DNA of 64,000 nt from the NCBI GenBank assembly GCA_963820095.1, contig CAWFZA010000012.1, forward strand, positions 62,001 through 126,000. Reading direction: 5' to 3'. Below are positions 43,406 through 52,973 of the stretch, one piece after another. A program made the position numbers and the translations under genes. This DNA comes from Roseiarcus sp963820095 (GTDB lineage: Bacteria > Pseudomonadota > Alphaproteobacteria > Rhizobiales > Beijerinckiaceae). The notes beneath the pieces were generated by a model, which did not search any database, was not told where the DNA came from, and saw only the letters and a program-made list of their open reading frames with translations. The number at the start of each line of letters is the position of its first letter. Position 1 is the first letter of the stretch.

Positions 43406-44458
43406 TCAAGGACGGAACCGCGGCTTGCAGCCGTTTGGATTGCAGGCGATCCCGGTGCTGTGCTCGTTGCTCCCGTCAGCGTTCATCACCCAAACGCTAG
43501 CCGCGCCGCCCTTTGTGTTCTGCTCAAAAGAGATCATGGACATATCAGGACTCCAACCGGCGTCTTGTCCTTCTAGCGGCTCGACGAAGCTTGTGAGTTG
43601 CGTCACGCCCGTTCCGTCCGCGTTCATGCTGAACACGTTCAGATTTCCGGTGCTGATCGTTGGTCGGATCGAGCTAAAAACCGCCTGATACTGGCCACCA
43701 ATCTTAAGCAATCCGATGTTTGGATCGGAAGAGGCCGCGCCCGTCGCCATGCTCAACAGAGTCGGCGTTTGCGTGACGTGTCCGGTGGCCAGAGGAATGC
43801 TGCATAGCTGGAGCCCAGTGCCGCCCCACGATCCGCCACCGTAAGGGCCGCAGCCGAATATGACCGTCGCTCCGTCCGGAGTAACGTGGGCAGAAATATT
43901 AAAAAGGCTTACCTCGCTGCTGTTCGTCCAATTCGACGCCAGTAACTCCGTGTCGCCGGTCCCGTCAGTGTTGATGATACGCAAGTCTGAGCACGGAACG
44001 TTATACCAGTTAGTGCAGAAAACCGGACTTGGCGGTGAGCCTTGATATACGATGCTCGAGTAAACGATCTGACCGGACGGCGTCCAGGTCGGAGTGAAAG
44101 CTAAAGTAGTCGTCGTAACCTGAGTGACCCTGCTCCCATCTGGATTCGCGATGTAAATTTCGCTGTCGTTGCCACATTGGCGCTCAAACGCGATCTTCGA
44201 ACCATCGAACGACCATTCGGGCGTCGTATCAGAGCACGTCCCGCTGGTGATCTGCGTCACCGCCGCGGTCGTTATGTCGCCGGTGCAGATGTGACTAACG
44301 CTATCCGAGCCGATGCAGGCGTAGGAAATGAAATTATAGCTCGGGCCGACCAAAGGGCCCGCGTTAATGAGTTCGCTGCCACCGCGTTGCGCAAGAGCCG
44401 CGCCGGCCGCGAGAGCGCTAACCAGCGCTAGCGCACAATAGCGGGTTCGGGATTTCAT
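43406..44458 (-). CDS. Exported beta-propeller protein (TolB/PD40-like repeats)
   Basis: 350 residues with a Sec signal (RYCALALVSALAAGAALAQR). Repeated blades of the PD40 type follow: PEWSFDGSKIAFERQCGNDS then EIYIANPDGSRVTQVT, PTWTPSGQIVYSS, LRIINTDGTGDTELLAS, LNVFSMNADGTGVTQLTSF and WSPDMSMISFEQN, ending SVWVMNADGSNEHS. It has eight Cys, unusual for TolB itself, so it is not the Tol-Pal protein. It lies on the opposite strand within the polysaccharide region. A binding or scaffold role in the envelope is likely; the ligand is unknown. Confidence 0.72.
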   Translation of the reverse strand: MKSRTRYCALALVSALAAGAALAQRGGSELINAGPLVGPSYNFISYACIGSDSVSHICTGDITTAAVTQITSGTCSDTTPEWSFDGSKIAFERQCGNDSEIYIANPDGSRVTQVTTTTLAFTPTWTPSGQIVYSSIVYQGSPPSPVFCTNWYNVPCSDLRIINTDGTGDTELLASNWTNSSEVSLFNISAHVTPDGATVIFGCGPYGGGSWGGTGLQLCSIPLATGHVTQTPTLLSMATGAASSDPNIGLLKIGGQYQAVFSSIRPTISTGNLNVFSMNADGTGVTQLTSFVEPLEGQDAGWSPDMSMISFEQNTKGGAASVWVMNADGSNEHSTGIACNPNGCKPRFRP

Positions 44459-44734
44459 TCGGGTCGGCCGGGATCACTTTGCCAATGCTCCATGTCCTCG
44501 TCCCGATCGCGCCCTGCCAGCAGTTGTCGCAACAGTCAAGCTCGGTCCCGTTGTCCGCCATGCGCAAGCGGGTGCGCAGATAGGCGGCGCCGCGGATGCT
44601 CTTGACCTGTTTCGAGACGTCGAACGGCTCAACGCGCCAGCGGTAGATGGTGCGGTTCGCTCTCCTCTCCCTTTAATGGGTAAAAACCGAGAAAAAGACA
44701 ACAGAGTCCGCCACCGCGACCGTTCTGGTGTCTC

Positions 44735-45163
44735 AATCTTATGGACCAGCCGAAAAGACCCGCATCGGCCGGCGCGGCCGCTCCTTGCGGTGGCCAAGCG
44801 CTTGCGCCGGCCTGACCAGCCCGGCCCGGCGCAGATGCAACTTCGTCCCCCGTGTAGCGGAGCTTGTAATTGTTCCGCTTTTGCATCTGTTCGTGGAAGT
44901 GCTGGACCGTGAAGTCGGTGGACTTGACCGGGTAGAGCGCCAGCATCCGCTTGAGCTCCTCCGCCGGCGCCCGCCTCGGCGACGGCCGCCCCGCCGATCC
45001 GACGAGAGCCCCCTTCCGCCTCGCTCCTTCCAGCGCTGGAACGAGCGAACGCTCATCCCCAACAGCTCCGCCGTCTCCGGCGCATCTCGCCTGCGTCCCA
45101 GCGGTCCAAAATCGTCGACAACCGCATCTTGCGGATTCCCTCGCGAATGCGCGCCGTGTCCAT
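44735..45163 (-). pseudogene. ISNCY-like transposase remnant
   Basis: ATG at 45163 reads MDTARIREGIRKMRLSTILD then DRWDAGEM; after a frame change ETAELLGMSVRSFQRWKERG (HTH), another change to MLALYPVKSTDFTVQHFHEQ then MQKRNNYKLRY, and a return to TKLHLRRAGLVRPA and RKERPRRPMR. This order is that of ISNCY-type transposases (HTH then DDE), with several frameshifts and no catalytic domain. It separates the propeller gene from the glycosyltransferases. Confidence 0.65.
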
Positions 45164-45630
45164 CAAGGCCCCTCCCCGGGACCTCCAAAGCACGTCACTT
45201 CACGAGCTACGAACTCGCGTCACGCGATCCGCTAGCGACACGCAGACCATGAACTCCATTGTGCAAATCTTAGACGGACGTATAATCGTCGCGGAACGAT
45301 CGGGAACGCCATATGTCCAAGTCAGTCGTTGCAGACTACCGGGTCAGCAGGCGCGAGCACGGGAACTTCGGCTTGGGATTGACGCCCAGCGCACCAACGC
45401 CGGGACGGTGAGTGTGCTGATGCCCTGGATCGTCGCCCCGGCTCGCGGTGGCGCTCGTCGAGACTCCCTGCACTGGCAAAGTGGTCCGCCGATGTCCCGC
45501 TGCGGGACGAGTCCAGGGGCGCCCTGCGGAACGCGTACTGCGCGATGATGAGGACCCCTGCACGTTTTATTGGCCCACTACGATCGAATTGGCCTACCCC
45601 GGTTGAGACCGCTGGACGACGGGGGCATTG
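45164..45630. other. Leader region of the GT2–GT4 pair
   Basis: No gene recognised. It contains a sigma-70-like promoter at 45259–45286 and otherwise GC-rich sequence up to the GT2 start. Confidence 0.4.
45259..45286 (+). promoter_or_regulatory. Sigma-70-type promoter candidate
   Basis: TTGTGC (45259–45264) and TATAAT (45281–45286) are separated by 16 bases. It points at the GT2 gene 345 bases downstream. A perfect TATAAT is rare in such GC-rich DNA, but the long leader leaves the link uncertain; it could also have come with the adjacent transposon fragment. Confidence 0.35.
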
Positions 45631-46611
45631 ATGCACGATGACAAGCTCGCTCACGCGCCGCCTCTATCCATCGTCACCGTGACATTCAACTCCGCGGATC
45701 ATATTCGCGGGTGCATCGCGTCTGTGTCGAGAAGCGTAGGAACGACGCCGATCGAGCACATCGTTATCGACAACGCCTCGCGGGACGAAACTAGTGCTTT
45801 GGTGCGGGCGGAGTTCCCGGACGTAGTGCTAGTGGAGAGTACCGTGAACCGCGGACTGACTGCGGCCAACAATCAGGGAGCCAAGCTGTCGAGGGGACGT
45901 TACGTGGTGTTTCTCAACCCCGACACAATCGTCCCCGACGGTACGTTTCAAACCATGCTCGGAATCATGGAGCGCCATCCGGACATTGGCGTTCTCGCTC
46001 CGCGGCTCGTGGACGACAACGAGCGGTTCAGCACGGGGATCATGGGAGACCGGGCTCCAACCGCATGGACCGTGATCAATGCATTCCTGCTGTTCAACCG
46101 CCTCTCTCCCGATCTTTTTCCGGGAGTCCTCCGGACGAAGGATGTGACGGGACTGGAGGACTGCGACTGGGCATGCGGGGCCTGCTTGATGGTGCGGCGA
46201 GAAGTTGCCGACAACTTCAGTTGGGGAGAGTTTGGGTCGGGGGATGATCTTGACTACTGTTTGCGCATCGGTGCGGGCGGCTGGCGAGTGTCGGTGACCG
46301 GCGACGCGCGGGTCGTTCATTTCGGGGGCCGAAGCTTCACTCTGGCGAAGCCCGGAACGTGGGCTGGAAGGCCGTCGAACATCGCTCGGCACCTCCGCGA
46401 ACACAGTGGTCCTGTGCGCGCCGCGATAGGCATCGCCGGCATGCGGGTAGGCCTCCGCATCCGTGGCGCCATCCACTATGCATTGTTCCTGGCGACACGC
46501 GACCCGGAGCGCCTTTACAAGACCAACAAGACCCGGCAGTTCCTCGCCCACGACGATTACAGCGTGTTCCGGAAGGGAACGCGACCGACGCCGACGTCGT
46601 ACGGCCGGTGA
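45631..46611 (+). CDS. Family 2 glycosyltransferase, rhamnosyltransferase-like
   Basis: 326 residues from ATG at 45631. GT-A fold: LSIVTVTFNSADHIRGCIAS, HIVIDNASRDETSAL, NRGLTAANNQGAKLSRGRYV and the DxD-like VFLNPDTIVPDG; the acceptor side has CGACLMVRREV and GDDLDYCLRIGAGGW. Family members add rhamnose or similar sugars to lipid-linked chains in the cytoplasm. Its stop overlaps the GTG of the following GT4 gene by 4 bases, so the two are translationally coupled. Confidence 0.88.
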   Translation: MHDDKLAHAPPLSIVTVTFNSADHIRGCIASVSRSVGTTPIEHIVIDNASRDETSALVRAEFPDVVLVESTVNRGLTAANNQGAKLSRGRYVVFLNPDTIVPDGTFQTMLGIMERHPDIGVLAPRLVDDNERFSTGIMGDRAPTAWTVINAFLLFNRLSPDLFPGVLRTKDVTGLEDCDWACGACLMVRREVADNFSWGEFGSGDDLDYCLRIGAGGWRVSVTGDARVVHFGGRSFTLAKPGTWAGRPSNIARHLREHSGPVRAAIGIAGMRVGLRIRGAIHYALFLATRDPERLYKTNKTRQFLAHDDYSVFRKGTRPTPTSYGR

Positions 46612-47753
46612 ACCGCGGCAGCGTCAGTGCCGACGATCGCCAGTGCACAGTCTGCTTCGTGGCGAGAAGCGATTTCCAGTCGATGCCTGGCGGCGATACC
46701 GTGCAGTGGCGGATGTATGAGCGGGTGGTGCGCGAGGCGGGCCTGCGGCCCACCACCTGGTTCGACAATTCGCCCATCCCGCGCGCGGACGTCTACCATG
46801 CGTTGAACGTCGACCGCCCCCTCGAACTGTATCCGAAGCTCGCGGAGGTCAAACGCCGCGGTCGGCCGTTCATCCTCAGCACGATCCATCACCCAAACGA
46901 GTGGCTGACGAAATACTACAGGTCTCAGCTGTCAGCGGGCGTTTTCGGGCGCTTGTTTTACCGCTCTCCGCTGGGGCGCTCGATGCCCGCTCGGGAGACG
47001 ATCAGGGAAATCGTCACGGTCGCACGGGATCGGCAAATCGCTCGCGTCCTCCATCTAGTCCCAAGCTGGCGGCGGCGTGTGCAGTGGCTCCTCAGGAACG
47101 CAGATCGGATCATGCTCTTGACCGGCTCCGAGGCAACTTACGTCCAGAGGGACTTCGACTACGAGATTCCGCGCCATCAACAGGTGGTTGTTCCTAATTG
47201 GTCGGAAGGGCTCGGGGACGAATCGGCTGGGAAACCGGAAGGATTTGCCGGCCTTCCGGAGCCGCCCGTGCTGGTCGTTGGTCGGATCGAGCCTCGGAAG
47301 GGAAGCCTACGCATATCTCGGCTGGCGGAGCGTGCGCGTCGTCACGTGGTTTTTGTTGGTCCGCCGCGCCATGGCTACGAGGCGTTCGCCAGCGCCTTTC
47401 AGACGGCGGTGCAGCAGAGCCAGTACTCCAGGTGGATCCCCGGCGTCCCCAGATCGACGCTGTCCGCATTCTATCGCCACAGCAGTTTTCTGCTAAATTC
47501 AAGCTTCATTGAGGTGAGCCCTTTGGTCGACGCGGAAGCCCTCGCACTTGGTTGTCCGGTCTCGACGACGAAATACGCCGTGCACCATGAACTCCTGCCG
47601 CCCGACACGCCACTTTGCGACCCCTATGATGAACTCAGCATTCTTGATCGGTTCCAGTGGCGTCCTGCCCGGTTCCCGCCACGGCAGCTGGTTGACAGAG
47701 AGATGTGCGCACGCCTCCTGGTGGACACGTACCTCGCGCTGGCGAGTGCATAG
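46608..47753 (+). CDS. Family 4 glycosyltransferase
   Basis: 381 residues from GTG at 46608, which overlaps the GT2 stop; the frame is open upstream inside that gene and is ignored there. GT-B fold: N-terminal FVARSDFQSMPGGDTVQW and a C-terminal donor domain with VLVVGRIEPRKGSLRISRLA, RWIPGVPRSTLSAFYRHSSF and the E-x7-E motif in FIEVSPLVDAEALALGCPV. Probably a retaining transferase acting after the GT2 enzyme on the same glycan. Confidence 0.82.
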   Translation: MNRGSVSADDRQCTVCFVARSDFQSMPGGDTVQWRMYERVVREAGLRPTTWFDNSPIPRADVYHALNVDRPLELYPKLAEVKRRGRPFILSTIHHPNEWLTKYYRSQLSAGVFGRLFYRSPLGRSMPARETIREIVTVARDRQIARVLHLVPSWRRRVQWLLRNADRIMLLTGSEATYVQRDFDYEIPRHQQVVVPNWSEGLGDESAGKPEGFAGLPEPPVLVVGRIEPRKGSLRISRLAERARRHVVFVGPPRHGYEAFASAFQTAVQQSQYSRWIPGVPRSTLSAFYRHSSFLLNSSFIEVSPLVDAEALALGCPVSTTKYAVHHELLPPDTPLCDPYDELSILDRFQWRPARFPPRQLVDREMCARLLVDTYLALASA

Positions 47754-48068
47754 CGCGGGTCTAACGATCAATACCGCGGCGGTTCTCACAGCGAGCAGAT
47801 CTGCCCTTGCTGGTTTGTCTTCCGGCGACCACCTGACCCATCCCATCCGAACCAACTCAAAGTGTTGAGGTTCGAAGCCTATGGCCTCTTCGATAATCCG
47901 GTGCGGGGGTCACATGGCAAACAGCAACCTTGGAAGCGGAATTCCGCGGCCGGAGACTTTCGACAGCAGGGCCGCCAATTGCGCAGAGACGCTGGAATGG
48001 GCGTCACAGACTGACTACTACCGCCGCAAGCTTCGGAAATAACGTGCTATTCCGAGGCCTCGGAGCAG
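47754..48068. other. Intergenic region between GT4 gene and IS256 relic
   Basis: No promoter or structure stands out. A short frame, 47914–48042, is listed separately. Confidence 0.4.
47914..48042 (+). CDS. Short hypothetical ORF
   Basis: 42 codons from ATG at 47914: MANSNLGSGIPRPETFDSRA then ANCAETLEWASQTDYYRRKL RK. No family recognised and no good ribosome-binding site. It ends 27 bases before the IS256 left repeat. Possibly the truncated end of something, or chance. Confidence 0.2.
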   Translation: MANSNLGSGIPRPETFDSRAANCAETLEWASQTDYYRRKLRK

Positions 48069-49491
48069 TGTGCTGAAGGTTCTGCAAAATCGCTGAGAGC
48101 GAGAGGCGGTCATGGCAGGCTGGCGATGTCCAGTCACCTGATTCTCTTGGGAGAATTGCCGCCCTGACCAAGGTTCAATCTAGACTAAAGCCGCGATTGC
48201 CGCCGTCAATGATCTGTTCTCGACGAGCCCTGACGGGCTGCGCGAGATTGTGCGCGCGGTGATGCAGGAGATGCTGGAAGCCGAGATGACGGATGCGCTC
48301 GCGGCCGAGAAGGGCGAGCGCACCGGCGCCCGGCTCAGCTACTGGTCCGGCTATTACGCCCGCACCCTCGTCACCCGGGTCGGCAAGCTCGAGTTGCGCG
48401 TGCCGCAGGATTGGGATGGACGGTTCTCGACCGAGCTCTTCGAACGCTATCAGCGCTCCGAGCAGGCGTTGGTCGCGACGCTGGCCGAGATGGGAGCCTG
48501 CCCTCGGCTTGACCGGAGGGTGCAGGGCGTCTCGACCCGCAAGAGCCTGCCCCGCGAAAGCGGGGGTCAAGGCGATCACCGAGGAGCTGTGCGGCCACGC
48601 GCCTTCTCGGCTTCCGCCGTCTCCGCCATCAACAAGCGCCTGGACGAAAGCCTCGACGCCTTTGCCGGGCGCCCTCTCGAAAAGCCCTTTCCTTACCTCA
48701 TTCTCGACGCGCGCTACGAGAAAGTGCGCGAGGGCGGCGTGGTATGAGCCAGGCGGTGCTGATCGCGATCGGCGTCGATTGGGACGGGCGCCGACAGATC
48801 CTGGCGGTCGAAATGGCCAATCGCGAGAGCGGCTCATCCTGGAACGACTTCCTTCTCGGACTGCGCCGGCGCGGCCTCAATGGCGTCGAGTTCGTCGTCG
48901 CCGACGATCACGCCGGCCTTCGCGCCGCTGTCCGCGAGGTTCTGACCGAAGCGGCCTTCCAGCGCTGGCTCACGTGCACTTCCTGCGCAACGCTCTCGAC
49001 CACCTGCCACGCAAGGCCGACGACGACTGCCTGCAGGAACTGCGCTGGCTCGGAGCCTGTCCTTGGGCCGGCCGAAGGCCGGACCCGAGGGACCGACGCA
49101 ATCATCGAGGAGGCTCGCCGCGATCTTTCCGCCTGGATCGCCAAATGGGGCGCCCGCTATCAAAAGCTCGTCGATTGGGTCGAGGAGACGATCGAGGAGA
49201 CCCTCACCTTCTACAGGCTCCCCCGCCAGCACCATATGCACCTCAAGAGCACCAACATGCTGGAGCGCTTCAACGAGGAGATCAAACGCCGGACCCACGT
49301 CGTCCGCACCTTCCCAACGCTGAGGCCTGTCTGCGTCTCGTCCGAGCCTTAGCCGTCGAGACCCATGAAAACTGGCTCGAAGCCCACCGCTATCTCAACA
49401 TGAACGATGTCACGGAGCACAAAAAATCCACTCTCCGCCATGCCGCCTAAGCCCAGCCCCCCAGGACCGCCTTTGCAGAACTTGACGCACA
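48069..49491 (+). mobile_element. IS256-family element, degenerate
   Basis: Imperfect terminal inverted repeats: TGTGCTGAAGGTTCTGCAAA (48069 on) against the complement of 49466–49491 (TGTGCGTCAAGTTCTGCAAA), 19 of 26 positions equal. I see no target duplication. Inside is one mutator-type transposase with many lesions (48190–49450). Confidence 0.75.
48190..49450 (+). pseudogene. IS256-family transposase with three hairpin-like insertions
   Basis: Recognisable in order: NDLFSTSPDGLREIVRAVMQ, EKGERTGARLSYWSGYYART, KLELRVPQDWDGRFSTELFE, SAINKRLDESLDAFAGRPLE, AIGVDWDGRRQILAVEMANR, VEFVVADDHAGLRAAVREVL (second catalytic Asp), HLKSTNMLERFNEEIKRRTH (Glu region) and VRALAVETHENWLEAHRYLN. The frame is broken at several points, for example at 48744 where VREGGVV meets TGA one base before the normal MSQAVL. 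Short extra segments at 48493–48519, 48544–48565 and 49052–49090 interrupt otherwise conserved sequence. There is no intact start codon. Confidence 0.8.
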
Positions 49492-49797
49492 GAACCGTTC
49501 GGACGTCAGCCATATTCAAAGCCCGGGCAAGCTAAAACGGTTTTAGAACGGTTTTGTCGAACCGAGAGGTTTGAAGGTTTCTGTTCGACGGACCGCGACG
49601 CTACGCGACAAGCTTCGACAAACAAAGGGCTTCTTAGGCGGCGTCAGTCGCCCGGCGCTTCGCGTTGCGAGCCCAGTTGTCCACACGATGAGATGCAATT
49701 GGCCCCGTTGCGTCCGCGGACGGACCCGTTCAGTCTCATACCACTGGACACTCCGGCAATGCTTGAGTGACGGTTAATGTGTCGAAAGCCGCGCCAA
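49492..49797. other. Intergenic region, nothing recognised
   Basis: About 305 bases between the IS256 right end and the PfkB kinase stop. No gene, hairpin or promoter was convincing. Confidence 0.4.
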
Positions 49798-50721
49798 TCA
49801 CGACAAAGCCTCACGTCCCTCCTCGGGCGTCGACACCAGTCTCGCCGCTTCTCTATTCGCGACCGACAGAGCGACGTCGAAGGGATCGCCGACAGCGATG
49901 CGGGCTGCAAGCGTTCCGACGAATGCGTCACCCGCGCCGTGCGTGCTTTTGACCACGACCTTTATGCCCGGGAGTTTCAGCGCGGGGCCGGGCCTGACAA
50001 AACTGCCCACGCCCTCGCCGCCCGCCGTCACGACCACTGACTTGAACTTCGCCGCCAGCGTCTCGGCTGCGCTCGCGGCTGTCTCCAGCGAGGACACATG
50101 GCCTCCGCCCAGCATCTCGGCTTCGATCGCGTTGACGACCAGAATGTCGACCAGATCAGCAAGACTGGTCGTGAAAGGACGAGCCGGCGCGGCATTCAGA
50201 ATTGTCGTCATTCCCAAGTCCCGAGCGTGACGAGCAACAGCTTCATTGACACCCTCGGGGATTTCGTTCTGGAGCACGAGAACTTTGCCCTGCGACAGAA
50301 GCTCGGCGCCCGCCTGGAAAGGGGCAATGGCGAGGTTGGCGCCCGAGACGATCACGGCGCCATAATCGCGGTCGTCATCGAAGATCGCGACGCTCATTCC
50401 TGATCCGATCCCGCTGAGCACGGCGACGTTTGTCCTGTCGACCTTCGCGCGATCGAGGCCCGCCAAAAGCGCCGCGCCGAAGCTGTCGTCCCCGACAGCG
50501 CCCACCATGGCGGTCGGGACGCCTTGACGGCGCGCGGCGACCGCCTGATTGCCGCCCTTGCCGCCGAATTTTGGAGCCCACCTTCTCCCCGCGATTGTTT
50601 CTCCTTTGCGGGGACGGTCAGGGGCGTCGACCACTATGTCGTAGTGCAAGCTGCCCACCACGATGACCGCCGGCGACGAACTCGCATCTTGGACGGGCCG
50701 CCGCTCGGGTGCGACGCTCAC
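49798..50721 (-). CDS. PfkB-family carbohydrate kinase, ribokinase-like
   Basis: 307 residues. Substrate end GSLHYDIVVDAPDRPRKGET then PKFGGKGGNQAVAARRQG is the ribokinase pattern, and the C-terminal ATP/catalytic motif is STHGAGDAFVGTLAARIAVG with the base Asp in GAGD. Phosphorylates a sugar, most like ribose. It ends the leftward sugar operon, 105 bases after the TIM-barrel gene. Confidence 0.88.
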   Translation of the reverse strand: MSVAPERRPVQDASSSPAVIVVGSLHYDIVVDAPDRPRKGETIAGRRWAPKFGGKGGNQAVAARRQGVPTAMVGAVGDDSFGAALLAGLDRAKVDRTNVAVLSGIGSGMSVAIFDDDRDYGAVIVSGANLAIAPFQAGAELLSQGKVLVLQNEIPEGVNEAVARHARDLGMTTILNAAPARPFTTSLADLVDILVVNAIEAEMLGGGHVSSLETAASAAETLAAKFKSVVVTAGGEGVGSFVRPGPALKLPGIKVVVKSTHGAGDAFVGTLAARIAVGDPFDVALSVANREAARLVSTPEEGREALS

Positions 50722-50825
50722 GCTCGTCTCTCGAAATCACGACGGCGTTGCGGCCCGGCGTCCGCGACGCCCATCAGGCCTGACCAGAGGGGAAGCATTT
50801 TTCGGCCCAAGACCATCGGTCTCTC

Positions 50826-51815
50826 TCAGCTTCCGAACATCGCCTTGCGGACGATCGCCTGGGTGGAGACCGCGTCCTGAAGAGCGATCGCGCCCTGCAG
50901 TTCGTTATCGGCGTCGAGCCTGTCGACCACGCGCAGCATCGACTTCACGGTCGCTATGTTGGCCTCGCATTCCTTGATCGGATCGAGGCCCGTGAGGTCC
51001 GGAAAAGTGTCAAAGTAGATCGGACCATCGAACCCATCGACCTTGACCTGACGGAGCAGTTCGATTGTCTGGACGGAATGCACGGCTCCAACCATGAGGC
51101 CGTCGTCCCGCTTTGAATAGCCATCGTTCAGGTGCATGCCGAGAAGACGGCTGTGCCGGCTGATCAGCGCGGCCGCAAAGGCAGGTTGCTCGTCCGCATA
51201 AAGCACATGCGCGAAATCGAGCGTCACGCCGACATTCGGGAGATCAACTTCCTTGAGCGCAAGGAGTGTCGTGGCGCAGTTCGGCATGAGACTGTAAGAA
51301 CGCGGCTCGTTCGGCTTGTATTCGATGCTCACAAGACAGTCCGGATCGTGCAGCGCAACCTCGCGAATGCCCTGGATCTCATCGGTCCAGAGCCGCGCAT
51401 AATCGGCCTGAAAGGCGTAGTCGAAGCCGTCCTGCCCAAGCCACAGCGTCATCAGATTGCATCCAGCCAGCCGGGCGGCGTCGATGCCTCGTTTGGTGAG
51501 TTCAATGGCCTCGCGGCGGACCGCAGGGTCGGGATTGGTGAAGGCTCCGATTTTGAACGCGGGGTTCGAATAATAGCGCATTGCGAGACCGTTCACGGCC
51601 AAGCCAAGGTCGCGTATCTGTTCACCAGTCTGACGGGGATCGGGGCCCACATGGTCCGGATAGTTGAGATCCACGTCCGTTAGGCCTTCGACCTTGGAAG
51701 CGCGCTCGGCGAGTTCGAGAGGGCCCGGCTTGCCGTGACTTTTCGGCCAATAGGCGTCGGGCCTCGATCCGAACGAGTTCAGGCGGGTCGCAAAGCGCAG
51801 CTTGGTTTCGTCCAC
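50826..51815 (-). CDS. Sugar phosphate isomerase/epimerase-like TIM-barrel protein
   Basis: 329 residues of the AP-endonuclease-2/xylose-isomerase-like superfamily. Metal-ligand candidates: Glu in LVSIEYKPNEPRSYS, Asp-His in VGVTLDFAHVLYADEQP, His in LGMHLNDGYSKRDDG and the late PIYFDTFPDLTGLDP. Placed between the ABC permease and the kinase, so probably isomerises or epimerises the imported sugar. The sugar is not identifiable from sequence. Confidence 0.82.
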   Translation of the reverse strand: MDETKLRFATRLNSFGSRPDAYWPKSHGKPGPLELAERASKVEGLTDVDLNYPDHVGPDPRQTGEQIRDLGLAVNGLAMRYYSNPAFKIGAFTNPDPAVRREAIELTKRGIDAARLAGCNLMTLWLGQDGFDYAFQADYARLWTDEIQGIREVALHDPDCLVSIEYKPNEPRSYSLMPNCATTLLALKEVDLPNVGVTLDFAHVLYADEQPAFAAALISRHSRLLGMHLNDGYSKRDDGLMVGAVHSVQTIELLRQVKVDGFDGPIYFDTFPDLTGLDPIKECEANIATVKSMLRVVDRLDADNELQGAIALQDAVSTQAIVRKAMFGS

Positions 51816-51989
51816 GAGATTTGCCTCAGAATCCTATCGGAAATGCGCGAGCCCGTCCCGCTCGGATCGGCCTTGCAAGCGGTGCTGCTGCTCCTGCGCT
51901 GGCCCGTGCGGCATGGCCTTCACGATGCCGAAGGCGATCCCATAGGGTCAAACTGGCGACATCGCGACGTCTAACGCCGAGCACCTCTA

Positions 51990-52973
51990 TCATCGACGAG
52001 GACGCGCCAATCGATCCGCATAGACCGCCAGGATGACGACCACGCCCGAGGCCACATATTGCCAAAACGACGGGACGTTCATCAGCGTCAGTCCGTTCTG
52101 CAGCCCGCCAAGCGTCAGCGCGCCGATCAGCGAGCCAAGCGGATTGCCAACGCCGCCGAAGAGGCTTGCGCCGCCGATAACCGCGGCGCCGATCGCCTGC
52201 AGCTCAAAACCGTTTCCGCCGATCGGTTCGGCCGCGCCGATCCGGGCGATGAGCACAAAGCCCGCGAGGCTCGAGAGGAGGCCCGACAACGTATAGACGA
52301 CAATCTTGACGCGATCGATGTTGATGCCGGAAAGCCGCGCCGCTTCCTCGTTGCCGCCGACGGCGACAATCTGCTCGCCTAACGCCGTGAAACGGACCAA
52401 GAAAAATGCGAGCGCCGCGACCACAACGGCCATGATGACAGGCGTTGGAACGCCGAGCAGCTGGCCGCCGAAGGCCGCACGGAATCCTTCCGGCAGTCCG
52501 TAGATGGGTTGCCCGTTGGTGTAGATGAGCGCTGCGCCTCGAAAGACGCTCAGTGTGCCAAGCGTCACGATGAAATCTGGCAGCTTCAACTTGGCGATCA
52601 GCACTCCGTTGATGAGGCCGCAGATCACTCCCACCGCGAGGCCGGCGACGATGCCGAGCGCCATGTTGTGGCTCATAAGGTCGGAAGCGACCATGCTCGA
52701 CAGGCCAACAATGGAGCCGACAGAAAGATCAATGCCGCGGGTGATGATCACCAGCGTCATGCCCACCGCGATAACGGCGTTGATCGACGATTGCAGCATG
52801 ATGTCGATCAGGTTGGCCGGCTGATAGAAGCTGCTCGTGAGCACGGAGAAGACCGCAAAAAGGGCAACGCAGCCGATCAGGACGCTCGCTTGCCGGAATA
52901 GGTCACGGTTAAGTGGAGGCGTAGTTGAGGCCGTAGTAGCGAGGCTCGAGGTCTTTGCGGCGCTTTGGATCAT
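51990..52973 (-). CDS. Sugar ABC transporter permease, RbsC type
   Basis: 327 residues from ATG at 52973 (ATGA overlap with the ATPase stop). About eight helices; ITRGIDLSVGSIVGLSSMVA and IGAAVIGGASLFGGVGNPLG are the conserved loops of BPD_transp_2 sugar permeases. An upstream-extended frame runs into the ATPase gene and is not used. Imports the ligand of the periplasmic protein encoded at 54521–55549. Confidence 0.93.
   Translation of the reverse strand: MIQSAAKTSSLATTASTTPPLNRDLFRQASVLIGCVALFAVFSVLTSSFYQPANLIDIMLQSSINAVIAVGMTLVIITRGIDLSVGSIVGLSSMVASDLMSHNMALGIVAGLAVGVICGLINGVLIAKLKLPDFIVTLGTLSVFRGAALIYTNGQPIYGLPEGFRAAFGGQLLGVPTPVIMAVVVAALAFFLVRFTALGEQIVAVGGNEEAARLSGINIDRVKIVVYTLSGLLSSLAGFVLIARIGAAEPIGGNGFELQAIGAAVIGGASLFGGVGNPLGSLIGALTLGGLQNGLTLMNVPSFWQYVASGVVVILAVYADRLARPRR

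Noticed and set aside
44474..44690. Open reverse-strand frame with RTIYRWRVEPFDVSKQ and CCDNCW
   Set aside because: No start codon in a good position and no recognised family; it may be part of a decayed insertion but cannot be supported as a gene.
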